NCBI GenBank assembly: GCA_032718475.1
Contig: JAUCBJ010003471.1
Location: forward strand, 1-64,000
Length of the DNA: 64,000 nucleotides
DNA from: Nemertoderma westbladi
Lineage: Eukaryota > Xenacoelomorpha > Nemertodermatida > Nemertodermatidae
Direction of reading: 5' to 3'
Part shown: positions 1 to 12,000 of the stretch, piece by piece
How the letters are laid out: every line of letters starts with the position of its first letter
Position numbering within the stretch: the first letter of the stretch is position 1
Notes under the pieces: model-generated
Database searches by the model: none
Told to the model about the DNA's origin: nothing
The model's input: only the letters and a program-made list of their open reading frames with translations
Program-made: the position numbers and the translations under genes

Positions 1-1849
1 TTATATATATTTTATAAATATTTTATAGTAGCTAGTTCTTATTTCTATTTATATAGAAAATGTTGCAGAACATGTCAACTATTCTTTTTTAAAAATATTA
101 TGTTCTGGAACAAATATTTTTTGTTCTAGAACATTTTTTAGAAAAATTTGGATTCTATTTAAAACGCATGGAATCGTTTTGCAACGTGTATAAAAATGAA
201 AGGCACTACTACATACTATAGTATGTGTACCCATGACGGGAATTTTTTTTGTAGTTGCTAGTTTTTGCTATACTTTTTTTTAATGTTGTGTCATATTAGC
301 TATAGTTTTGTAAAAAAAATATGTTCTAGAACAAATATTTTTTTTCTAGAACAACAAAAGATAAGTACAGAAAGTGTCATATTAAAATTTTCAATTTTTT
401 CTTATACATACCATAGTAATGCCGCTATATAAAGTAGACTTCGGAGGTTAAATGTGCGAACTACATTTCATTGTTTCATGATGTCAACAATTCGCATGAA
501 TATTAAGCTGTCAGTACGTGCAACGCGTCTGTTAGATACACAAGCATTATTTTGCAAAGATAAGTAATTCTTGTAATTTTAATTAATGTAAGGTAGTCTG
601 GCCAACGGTAGAATGGGATATTATTATTTATCACCGGTATACCTTCTCGAGAGGCAGCAGCTACACAGTTGAAATGTTGTAAAATGAAAGATAATTACAT
701 CTTGCGGTGTAATTAACATTTTTTTGTGAAGCAACAGGGAAGTACGCGAAAGGTAAATGCGGAAATTATATATTCATAAGATAAAGTAGGTATGAAATAG
801 CTACGTCTTTAAACGTAGGATAATCTGTACAACTACTTTAGAGTATAATACTTCCTGAACACTGATATGTAAAAAATTCCTAGCTAGTTTAGGCAAACGA
901 CACCGCAAACATGCGATTATTTTTTTGTCAGTTGTATTGCTGGTTAGCTACTGTTGTAAATATTAGCCACTAATTAATGTTCTAGAATTTATAGGATGTG
1001 TTAATCTGAAAATCAGTACAACTAAATGTACTTTTGAAATCTCTTTTTGAAATTTGCATAATTATGATCTACAATTTATACGTGAGTCTGTATAAGTCTT
1101 TTTAAGTTTGCAGCAAACAAAAATCCCGAAGCTATTAGTCGCTAAAAACAATTTGTTGAGTGTCGAGTAGTGGTAAACACGAGCATAACTACCGTCGAAT
1201 CAAAACTTCCAGAACAAATCACCCACACCACACAGCCTAATTCCAATCACACAGACTGCAGTAATCAGCGCCCGCAGAATATCAGGCTCATTGCTGGACC
1301 TTTTAGGGAAATTGGCATAATTCGAGCCAAACAAAGGTACGGTACAGTTTATTATAATAGATTTGTAATGTTCTAGAATAATTTGATTAATTATTACGCT
1401 GAGATTAATGGGTGATCGATCAGGCAACCAGAAGCTGCATATAATTTTTAAAATTGTACGAGATCTATGTATATCTCATCTAATGTGTCTCTGGGTGTCT
1501 TCCCATTGTATTTATAACCCTATCAACCTAATGAGACTGGTAATCTTCACAATTTATTAATAACCTCTGCTCCTAATGAGACCAGCGTCAATCATTCTAT
1601 TGAGAGGGACTGGGCCTTTTTCATAGGACTGTAAATTTAAAACCTCTCATATCATGTTGACAGTTGACACTAACGTAAAGTTTAAGAATAAAACACCCCA
1701 ACCCAGGAATTGGAGAGACATTTCGTTGCCGATTAGATTCAACTGGATTCAATATTTTTATACTTAACCAAAGACATAATAATTATTGCAAGTAAACAAT
1801 ATTTATTACACCAGTAAACTAAACAATTCATTAGACCAGTACACTCCAC
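1..1849. other. AT-rich intergenic DNA with TTCTAGAA palindromes
   Basis: I see no convincing gene here; the longest open frame (about 70 codons near 1170-1376) has no recognisable family features. Several copies of the palindrome GTTCTAGAAC or close variants occur near 122, 322, 343, 979 and 1368, usually with A/T runs on both sides. Similar copies recur at 4.62, 14.9-15.9, 17.6 and 21.7 kb, so they are a dispersed motif, probably from mobile-element ends. Positions 1802-1807 hold the presumed RPS6 poly(A) signal on the minus strand. Confidence 0.6.
1802..1807 (-). terminator. Poly(A) signal AATAAA for RPS6
   Basis: AATAAA on the minus strand lies about 43 nt after the RPS6 stop codon. This would give the short 3' UTR typical of ribosomal protein mRNAs. 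No oligo(A) run follows it, so nothing here suggests a reverse-transcribed poly(A) tail. Confidence 0.6.
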
Positions 1850-2575
1850 CTATTTCGACTTAGAGGTCCTATCCGATTGGCTTCCCCTAGTAGAAGACCT
1901 CTTTAACTCTCTCTGTTCTTTCTTCCTCTTAGACAGCAGCTTCTGGTAGTCTGCTGCGTCTCTCCTCTGCTTCTCCGCGCGTACCTTGATCAGCTTCCGA
2001 ATGTGTCGCTTCCGCTGTAGCGTCAACGGGGTAACCAATCGCTGTATCTTCGGAGCTTTTGACTTCGGCTTCTTGGCGCCCTCTTTCACGACTTCTCGAC
2101 GGATTACGTACTGTCTGACGTCATCCTCCTTCTGGAGGTTGAAAAGCTTCCTTATCTTGCTGGCCCGTTTGGGGCCGAGTCTCCGGGGCACCTGTTTATC
2201 GGTGAGGCCCGGAATCTCGCTGTCCCCTTTGCGGACGATGACGAGACTGAGAACGCTGAGGTTGGAGTCGACGATGCATCCCCGGACGCTCTTCCTGCGT
2301 CGCTCACCCTTCCGCCGAGGCCGATAGCAGGAGTGTCCCTTGGAGAGCAGCAGTCTCACTCTACCGTTCGTTAGGATACCCTGTTTCATTGGGAATCCTT
2401 GTTTATCGTTGCCTCCGGAGATACGGACGATGTATCCCTTCCATTCGTCTCCAATGCTGTCAGCCTCCACCTCCTGGGACATGCGTTTCTCGTAGAACGG
2501 TCTCAGTTTCCTCTCATCGTCTATCTCGAATAGTTTCTGGGCCCCAGTAGCTGGGTAAGCAATATTGAACTTCAT
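1850..2575 (-). CDS. RPS6: 40S ribosomal protein S6 (eS6), single exon
   Basis: The 241-residue protein begins [11 protein letters not shown] and carries the eS6 landmarks in order: [20 protein letters not shown] (about residues 45-64), [15 protein letters not shown] (79-93), [33 protein letters not shown], and [17 protein letters not shown]. eS6 is a small-subunit protein and the main substrate of S6 kinase. The open frame is uninterrupted and clearly richer in G+C than the flanks, as expected of a highly expressed functional gene. Most animal RPS6 genes I know of have introns; none is needed here. The C-terminal tail [17 protein letters not shown] is serine-rich but does not keep the RRRLSSLRAS arrangement of vertebrate eS6. 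A retrocopy cannot be excluded, but the absence of an A-tail and of any disabling change argues for a working gene. Confidence 0.95.
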   Translation of the reverse strand: MKFNIAYPATGAQKLFEIDDERKLRPFYEKRMSQEVEADSIGDEWKGYIVRISGGNDKQGFPMKQGILTNGRVRLLLSKGHSCYRPRRKGERRRKSVRGCIVDSNLSVLSLVIVRKGDSEIPGLTDKQVPRRLGPKRASKIRKLFNLQKEDDVRQYVIRREVVKEGAKKPKSKAPKIQRLVTPLTLQRKRHIRKLIKVRAEKQRRDAADYQKLLSKRKKEQRELKRSSTRGSQSDRTSKSK

Positions 2576-3592
2576 GGTTAATATTTATCGACCAAAGAGA
2601 GGCCTACCGTTTAAGTCATACAGCTACAATGAAAATAAATTAATAAAAGTTCAGAAGATTCAGTAATCAATAGAGGCCTACCCTGCTACCGGACCGGTTA
2701 CAGTGGATTGTCTGACTTGGCCTGCTATCGTAACAAATAACACGAAGAGTGATCAAAAGCACTGGTTGGCGAATCGATTACAGCGGGTACCGGTACTTCA
2801 GTAGGCCTACTGCGGTACTGGCTGACTGGTATGTATAAACTCTGAAACTATAAACAACACAGCTCTACAGGTACTGGTATACTGGTATATACAACACAAT
2901 ATGGTAGTGCTGTAGTGTCCAGCTCAAGGCCTACTACTGTACAAAGGCCTACTGCTGCACTGTACTACAGTACTAGAAGACCTTCGTCCAGCTTTTTCAG
3001 TTTTTAGGCTACTGTACAGAGTTTGGATTTACCTTGCTGCCTAGTTCAGTAAAGCAGTAGTTCCGGTTCATCATGTGTCTCCACTTTTTTTTCGAAAGTT
3101 AAACTAGCTGACTAGTTAAAGTTGTTATTTTGTCATTTTGATGTTATTTAGTTAAAGTGGTTTTATTTAACTTGTTAGTTAGTATTTGTTCGAATTTAGG
3201 CCTAGTTAGTTAGTTAACAGGATTTTTTTAAATAGTTGACTTTTAACTAAATTCTACTGTAACTACCGGTAAATTTACATTTTTAAGTTAACATAGTGCT
3301 AATCATATGAAAAGCCATTCTCAATATAGTTTGTGAGGTGTTGCGAAATGGAATAAACAACCTTTGCTATATTATACCTGAAATATTAAAAATGTTGGTA
3401 TTTAGTTAAGTTTTAGTTGAATCTTCAACTATTATTTAACTAAACACCTCAAAATTAGTTGAAATAATTAGTTAACTTGTCATTTATATTTATTTATTTG
3501 GTTTGAAATAATTTGTCACTATAAAATTAGTTAAACAGCACTTTGGCAATCAGACTCTATACATTGGAGGTGTTCCATTAGTCTCCCTTAGC
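2576..3592. other. Intergenic DNA, no gene seen
   Basis: This is the region upstream of RPS6. It holds short repeated motifs such as TAGGCCTAC and ACTGGTATAC, and stretches rich in GTTAGTT/TTAACTA. No coding region or clear core promoter could be identified by eye. Confidence 0.5.
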
Positions 3593-3843
3593 TTGACCCT
3601 TGAACTTGAACGGAAACGCCTCCGCTTTGCAGGACACATTGCTTTCGCCGTGAGGACCAGCCAGTGCATAATATATTGTGCTTTGGCGGCCTCATGGAGT
3701 GAATATGCATGGTGGACAGCCCATGACTTTGAGATGCATCTTAGGACACTGGCCTTGAAGATGCGGATGATCTAGCAAATGTCATGGGTGATAGGGAGTT
3801 GTGGCGGCGCAATTTTGTCGACAAGCCGGCACAGCATTCTTAA
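3593..3843 (+). pseudogene. Non-LTR retrotransposon ORF C-terminal remnant
   Basis: A conceptual translation reads ERKRLRFAGHIA near the start, then after a frame change GLEDADDLANVMGDRELWRR, followed by a stop at 3841-3843. The pattern R-RLRFAGH ... (D/E)L-N-M-DR--WR is typical of the end of reverse-transcriptase ORFs in several animal LINE families. The two halves lie in different frames and the middle is degenerate, so it is a dead fragment. The LINE clade cannot be assigned from this short piece. Confidence 0.6.
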
Positions 3844-4200
3844 TACTTAATATTCTTATTTCACGAATAATAATATATAAAAAAAAAACAATATCCTATT
3901 ATTACCTATTAAGCAGTATAATTTTCTAACCAAAACAATAATACGTTGTACGCGTGTCGGCGTGTACCATTATAAATTATTGACAGTGGCAGTGACAGTG
4001 ACAGTGTTGACAATGGCAGGGTTTTCTAACCAAAACAAATAAACGAAACCTACTGCACTCGCACTACAGTACACCATACCCTGGATGCCTGGAATATAGT
4101 GTCGTTATTCTGGTATCTCCCCCCCCCCCCCCCCCCACCCCCAAATTTTTCTACAAATCGTAATGAGATTGCAGGAAATTTGAAACAGAGATAGTTTCAC
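3844..4200. repeat. Intergenic DNA with an 18-base poly-C run
   Basis: Contains A-rich and GACAGTG-rich low-complexity stretches and an uninterrupted run of C at 4119-4136 followed by ACCCCC. The motif CTAACCAAAACAA occurs twice (near 3922 and 4025) and recurs at 33.3, 34.1 and 38.4 kb. No gene seen. Confidence 0.55.
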
Positions 4201-4915
4201 CTACCTCATCCTTAGTGGGTGAGCCAGAATTTGTATTCTAGCTTTCAATCTTTATCTACAAACGTTTGAAAAAGGGTGTCTCCATCGATATTGCACCAGT
4301 TACACCGCAGTTATTCTTCTACTTTAGCTGTTTGTTGATAACTGTTTGTTGGACCGATGGAAAGCTTATCATGCAAGGATTCCAAATATGTCAAAACAAT
4401 TTGGTTGTGAAACAGCTGAGATATTGGCATTAGAAAGTAGGCCTATAATGTATTTGCTTCCGCTGCAGGCCATTTATTCTATTTAATAAATGCATAACAT
4501 TCTGAAACATTTTGTTTATCTCATAGTTACAGTAGCTTGACAACAATGCTATGCCTATGATAATTAATACTAGCGTAGGCCATGATAATAGTTTATGGAT
4601 ATTCCTACATGATATACAAAATGTTCTAGAACATTGTGTATTTATTAAATAGAATAAATGGCTTGTAGCAGAAGAAAATACATGAAACTTTCAAATGCCC
4701 ATATCTCAGCTATTTCCCAACCAAATGCAAATATTTTTACATATTTGGAATCCTTGCATGGTTAGCTTTCTATCAGTACCAACAAAAAATCACTATAAGA
4801 TTGAAGAATAACTGCGGTATAACTGGTGCAATATCGACGGAGACACTTTTTTAAACGCTTGTAGCTAAAGAAAGAAAGCAAAAATAAAATTCTGGCTCAT
4901 CCACCCAGGAGGAGG
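4201..4915. mobile_element. Foldback element with long inverted arms
   Basis: The left arm (about 4201-4445) and right arm (about 4680-4915) are imperfect reverse complements. Examples are GTGAGCCAGAATTTG on the left against AAATTCTGGCTCATCC on the right, and CAAGGATTCCAAATATGT against ACATATTTGGAATCCTTG. The middle (4445-4680) contains ATGTTCTAGAACAT. There is no coding capacity, so it is best read as a non-autonomous DNA transposon. I could not see a confident target-site duplication. Confidence 0.6.
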
Positions 4916-5830
4916 GAGATGAAAATTAAGACAAAGCTACATGATGATAAATGGAAACACAGAAATTGTTGTATTCAATCCCATTGGATGGTGTTTGTGT
5001 AGAATATTAATTTATAGAAAAGGTAAAGTAAAACAAGCTTGAAAAAAGCTCAAAAAATGCTTGAAAAACAGCTATAAAAAAGTCCCAAAAAAGCGAAGAA
5101 AACCGCACATAAAAAAAGGTTCACGGAAACTGCCCTTTAGCAGTCTCGTGTAACAACCATCAATTCATAACAGGGAAGGTCTGAAAGGTCATTTGCTTTC
5201 TTAACTTATATTTATATTTTTTTTCTCGTTGTATTTAATACTTTATTTAGTATTTTATTTTTAATATTTTTTTTAATTATTACTATTCATTTAATACAAT
5301 ATTTATCCTTTTTATATTTTTTTTCGGTCTTGGTAGCATTTATATGCATTCCAATATCCTTAGTTCCATCCACTTGGTCAGTAGAAGTTGAATATATCTG
5401 CAGCGCATTAGAAAGCAGGGCGATAAGATCTCAACAACAGTTTGCCACGGCACATACTGTTTTCGTTTGGGTTTCTGTGGAATATGCCTGATTGGCTGAT
5501 TCCTTGGGAGCTTTTATAATATTATCATATTATTCATATATTCATTCATTTAATTTCATAAACTGACATGCCGGTATAATTATTTACTCGAATAAACGCC
5601 CCCTCGAATAAACGACTCCCTTTCCATCAGTTTAGCAACTTAAACGCTTACCCCGAATAAACGCCTCCCCAATTGGCAATTTATAAACTTAAACGCCCAG
5701 GCTCTTATTCGATTAACTACGGTATTTAACTAAAATAACAATGAAAATTGCAAATTGCAATGTAACGCGCAAAGTATCAAAAGTGCGTTATTTTGATAAA
5801 TCTGAACGTTTAACTTAGCAACTTTACGTT
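4916..5830. other. Intergenic DNA with repeated GAATAAACG motif
   Basis: No gene found. Between about 5588 and 5715 the motif CGAATAAACGCC or a close variant is repeated four times amid short related segments. It resembles the end of a small interspersed element, but its borders are not clear. Confidence 0.4.
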
Positions 5831-5844
5831 GAACAATGGTTCAC

Positions 5845-5850
5845 TTTATT
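5845..5850 (-). terminator. Candidate poly(A) signal for ERGIC3
   Basis: AATAAA on the minus strand lies about 230 nt after the ERGIC3 stop codon. It is the nearest clear downstream hexamer I found. Assignment is by position only. Confidence 0.4.
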
Positions 5851-6077
5851 GTTTGTTTCACCTGCCACATATTTTAAACCAAGCAATTAAAAATGTTTAA
5901 ATAATCATGATAAATTATATTGCTAAAACCAATTAAATAAAATGAACAAAAATCACAGTAAGAAAATATGAAAAATACACAAAATGAAAATAAACGTGAT
6001 TTTCTTTATAGAATGGAAGTAAGGTTTACGCGGCCCCAAACAGTATCCCATAGTTTGAGTATTGATTGGTTGTATAG

Positions 6078-9000
6078 CTATGTCTGTTTATTCAGCTCCA
6101 TCTTCTGTATTACTCGATGCGATCGGTATATAAATGAGTCAATTAGACCCGCGACTGTGAAGATACCGCCGATTATAGCACAAACTCCGGTAAGGAAGTG
6201 CAAAAACGATCTGCAAACAAAATATACCAAGTAGATGTACACAAATAGGTTGAATGCTGAGGCGTGCACTTTTAATGCCCATCACCGACACTTCTGTAAA
6301 CAATGGTGCACTACACCTCTCTGATAGATAAACAAGGCGTCGCCCAACCCACATACTCTCTAGTCTTGAGTCTCTAACAACCCGAGAGAAGTTGTGAATT
6401 AGCTGGTATCTAGATTTGTTTATCCAGAAGGCTCCACTCCACAGTACATGTAAATGTATTATAAAAGGTCTATAAAGAACAATACTACCTGATTCAGCGG
6501 TAGTATTGTTCTGGAAAATAAATACGTTCAGTAGGGTGATGCTCGTCTGTAGAAGTGAGCCATATAATGAGATATATGACTAAATGTTTTAATCATTAAC
6601 TATTAACTACTAACATTGGTTTCTCAGTTACGAGTTAGTTTAACCATTATGTACTAACCTTCGTTTCTCAGTTAGTTTAACCAATATGTACTAACCTTCG
6701 TTTCTCAGTTAGTTTAACCAATATGTACTAACCTTCGTTTCTCAGTTATTTAACCAATATGTACTAACCTTCGTTTCTCAGTTAGTTTAACCAATATGTA
6801 CTAACCTTCGTTTCTCAGTTAGTTTAACCAATATGTACTAACCTTCGTTTCTCAGTTATTTAACCAATATGTACTAACCTTCGTTTCTCAGTTAGTTTAA
6901 CCAATATGTACTAACCTTCGTTTCTCAGTTAGTTTAACCAATATGTACTAACCTTCGTTTCTCAGTTATTTAACCAATATGTACTAACCTTCGTTTCTCA
7001 GTTATTTAACCAATATGTACTAACCTTCGTTTCTCAGTTAGTTTAACCATTATGTACTAACCTTCGTTTCTCAGTTATTTAACCAATATGTACTAACCTT
7101 CGTTTCTCAGTTAGTTTAACCAATATGTACTAACCTTCGTTTCTCAGTTATTTAACCAATATGTACTAACCTTCGTTTCTCAGTTAGTTTAACCAATATG
7201 TACTAACCTTCGTTTCTCAGTTAGTTTAACCAATATGTACTAACCTTCGTTTCTCAGTTATTTAACCAATATGTACTAACCTTCGTTTCTCAGTTAGTTT
7301 AACCAATATGTACTAACCTTCGTTTCTCAGTTAGTTTAACCAATATGTACTAACCTTCGTTTCTCAGTTATTTAACCAATATGTACTAACCTTCGTTTCT
7401 CAGTTATTTAACCAATATGTACTAACCTTCGTTTCTCAGTTAGTTTAACCATTATGTACTAACCTTCGTTTCTCAGTTATTTAACCAATATGTACTAACC
7501 TTCGTTTCTCAGTTAGTTTAACCAATATGTACTAACCTTCGTTTCTCAGTTATTTAACCAATATGTACTAACCTTCGTTTCTCAGTTAGTTTAACCAATA
7601 TGTACTAACCTTCGTTTCTCAGTTAGTTTAACCAATATGTACTAACCTTCGTTTCTCAGTTATTTAACCAATATGTACTAACCTTCGTTTCTCAGTTATT
7701 TAACCAATATGTACTAACCTTCGTTTCTCAGTTAGTTTAACCATTATGTACTAACCTTCGTTTCTCAGTTATTTAACCAATATGTACTAACCTTCGTTTC
7801 TCAGTTATTTAACCAATATGTACTAACCTTCGTTTCTCAGTTATTTAACCAATATGTACTAACCTTCGTTTCTCAGTTATTTAACCAATATGTACTAACC
7901 TTCGTTTCTCAGTTAGTTTAACCAATATGTACTAACCTTCGTTTCTCAGTTAGTTTAACCAATATGTACTAACCTTCGTTTCTCAGTTATTTAACCAATA
8001 TGTACTAACCTTCGTTTCTCAGTTATTTAACCAATATGTACTAACCTTCGTTTCTCAGTTATTTAACCAATATGTACTAACCTTCGTTTCTCAGTTATTT
8101 AACCAATATGTACTAACCTTCGTTTCTCAGTTAGTTTAACCAATATGTACTAACCTTCGTTTCTCAGTTATTTAACCAATATGTACTAACCTTCGTTTCT
8201 CAGTTAGTTTAACCAATATGTACTAACCTTCGTTTCTCAGTTATTTAACCAATATGTACTAACCTTCGTTTCTCAGTTATTTAACCAATATGTACTAACC
8301 TTCGTTTCTCAGTTATTTAACCATTATGTACTAACCTTCGTTTCTCAGTTAGTTTAACCAATATGTACTAACCTTCGTTTCTCAGTTAGTTTAACCAATA
8401 TGGGACTGAACTCATAAGTAACAAACATCCCAGGAAGGCCTTGATTTCCCGAGTTTACTCCCACTGACTTCTCGTATTTGGTCACGGAGAACTGATTGGT
8501 GTGGGTGACCTCATGGGAACCCAGATGCGAGTAGGAAGTTGGGACCAGCTTAACGAAGTACTGGAACATTCGGTTGGCTGAGGATAAAGAAGATTGATTT
8601 TGTAAATAACTTTTAATATACATGCAAGTCCGTGACATCTCTGCGTTGAATTCGTGTACCATTGTTATGAGACAGTCGTACGTGGGTCTAAATGAAACGT
8701 TTGGTTTATTAATTAAAGGCCCTAACACATCCAATCTGATATACCAAACCGACAAAGGGCCTTGGAGCAGGTTAAAATGTCTCAAGAAATCTAAAACCGT
8801 GTTTATTCAAAAGCTTAACGCGTGGCTCATGAAATACGGAAATAATTTGATCAACTTAATTTGCTAAACTATAAAACCATTTCCAGTACCCGAATCTACC
8901 ATTAGTCTAATGTATTTTTGGTACATTTAATTCACAATATCCTAATAATGCGTCTATTAATGAGCCGAATTTACTGTATTACTAGTAACAATTTATAAAT

Positions 9001-12000
9001 TACTTAGTACTTAAATCCTTCATTAAAGTATATTTACTGGTTTTACGATATTAGCGATTGTATTATAATCACCAGAGCTGCCCACCTTTGAGCTCTAATA
9101 ATCGGTGTGTTCGTAGCTAACAATATATTATTAGTCACTCTAATGTTTAAATGTCCGCGCACTTATTTGTGTTTGAATTTAATGCAGATAAACAGGACGT
9201 GTCTGTCTAGGCCATGTCAATCAACTCGCTAATTGGGAAGCTATATTTACTTAAAATCGCCCGTTATAAAGCGGACAAACTATTTACCCCACTAAATAAG
9301 AAATAAATACAATAGTTTACAAAACCATGTTGTATACTTGAGACATAAAGGAACAATTGAGGTACCACATAGAACAATACTTGAATAAGGAAAATATGGA
9401 GCAGAATATATCGTCCATAAGCAATAAACTTGATGAAATGTGTAACGATGAAATAATACGTCAGTAATTGATGCAAATACTATCAGGATTGCTATAATGT
9501 CATTAAATCGATGAAACGTTAACTAATTGGAAGTTGATTCAACATAAACTCACATTGTCCAGATCGCGGTCTGGGAGACAGTCAAAATGACAATAAAATA
9601 GCGACTGTTAACCAAATACGAACAAATAAATTAATCTCAAAGCCAGTAATCCCCTACCAATCTTCTTATCCATCTACTAATCTTGTATCTACATTTAACT
9701 TACGAGCGCTGGTAATGGCTTCTGTCCCATCGAGTTGGTTCACCATATCGGGGTAAGACTTTCCGAAACTCATGTGTTTTATTGTGTGGGAGGTATTGCA
9801 ATGAACTGCACCGAAGGCCTGCATGTCGTGTACATGGACGTGTGAGTGCTGGAAACTGCGACCCGGTGCCACATGGAAGTTACCGCCAACCTGAGAGACA
9901 ACGTCTGTTAAATTAATATCTAGTTTACAAACCGCCAACAGTTCGCTAGTCTGTCGCTAGAAGGTGAAACAGCTAAAAGTAAACAAATACTCATTTTCTT
10001 GCTTATAAACATTAGAATAAATAAATATTTTATGGTATCAGAAAGCCACTCTAAGTGTTACAATTACATTTATTTACATATTTTCTTGAGGAGTTTTTCA
10101 TACCATTATATTCAACTAACAAATAACCAGATTATTGCTACCTTGTTAACTTCCATATAGCCGTTAATTCGACATCCTTCGAAATCAGTCCGTTCAGGTT
10201 TATTAATTTCGTCGTAAGTTTTACCTTCGCACTGAGCGATTCCAGTAGCATCGGAGAAGGACCAGCCTTTCTTCCTAGAATGAGAGCATTCGGTTAGACC
10301 TCGCGTGTTTCTAACTGCTACTGCATATATATTATGCACGCGGAAGCAACTGACTTAAGGATGTAAACGCTAGCCGAAAACCAACAACCACAGCCGACAA
10401 TCGTTAATTCGAACAAAAATTTAACTGTTGTTCGTAAATATATAATTACCATTCACTGTAGAATAACAGTTGGCGCAGTGGCGTTGACACCCCAAATTAA
10501 TAACCAGCTGATACTTTCCCTTACCTGTATGCATCGCGGACATCCTGACACGTATTGCAGCATTGACCCTCGCTAGCCTCGGCTCCATAGCAACTGCCAC
10601 AGAGCGCAATCTCTGGTTCATCTGTCTCCGCTGGAGGGACTCCCCCCTTAGACTGAAGCACCTGGTCTACCGTCGGTGTTCCTATAGCAACACCCATAAG
10701 GTCCAGTCGAGTCTTGTAAATACTGGAATCTATATCGAATTGCTGCGTACCGGAAACATCCATTGTGTCTACGCTGAGATCTAGGGGAATAAGCAAAGTA
10801 CAGAAGTCAAGTCGGAGGAATGGCGCCGCTGTGTCGCCAGTTCATCAAGCGCCTCGCGTTAAAACTGGCAGAGAAGCGGCAGATCCCATACCCGGAGTGC
10901 ATCTCGTGGGTGCGGCGACGAATTAGCTTCGCTCTCCTCAGGTCATCCCTAATGCTGTAATGTGTCTGCGGGGGTTCCGGTCTGCCGCCAAGAGACCGGT
11001 ACGGGCAGCAGATGTCGCTGACACGTCCATCGTGTTAGCAAACGCCGACTCAGAGCCAGGCGCAGGCATGTTTAGATAGGTTACAGGCTGTTTGGTGGTG
11101 GTGCAGTTTAACTGATTGTTGTTGTTTAAGTTTTTAAATTTCCCGCGTTTCTGTAATTACTGTTTTTAATTGTTTGTTATAGTGCCTATAATTGTGTTTG
11201 TATTTCTGAAGGTTTTTTATTATTTTGTGAATAAATGAGGCTTGTAAAGTAAAAAAAAGAAAAAAAAAAAAGTAGGTACACATGCAACTGGTGGTGCCTG
11301 GCACTGGTGCCACTGGTACAGGTACGTGTAGGGTAGGTGGAAGGTATGGTAACGGATAAACGTGCATCTGGCTGTCTGGTCTGGTATCAGGGTATTGCGT
11401 ATTGGTTGGTAGAAGTGTAAATGATATGATTGTATCGGCAGATCGGCCGACACGTGCATCTAGATCCTGCACATGCAACAGGCAGACAGGTAGGCCTAGG
11501 CCTACCGGTACACATACAGACATATGGAGATGGAATCGATAGACGTGTAGCTACCTGGCAGGATTACTTCCTACTTGCTGACTTGAGCACCTGGTGCCGG
11601 ATCCGGTGCCGGTACGGTACTGCCGCCTGACCGCACCAGCTTCAGTTTCCCGGCGGTAAACCTTCTTCTAGAGTACAGGAGAATGTGCGGTATTTTCATA
11701 TAGGCCTAGTCAACCAGAAAACCATTAGCAGAAACTATAGGCGTAGACAGATAGATCTACTTTGAGACGCATCACAAGTGACAAGTAGGCCAACAGTGGA
11801 AACAGCCTAAAGTCTGAAAATCGATTTCAACAAGCGACAAACAGACGAGATAATTATAAGTTCAAATAAACTTACATTTACAGGCGAGACGAGGGAATGT
11901 GATATCGATATGAATTCGGAGCTTCTGGTTCTTAGCAGTGTCCACAAATAACTCAGGTGTTACCTCGGTTGATAGATACAAATTTAGTTCGGATAGAAAT

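Noticed and set aside
6600..8400. CRISPR array
   Set aside because: Units are head-to-tail without unique spacers, and the unit derives from an ERGIC3 exon/intron border in an animal genome.
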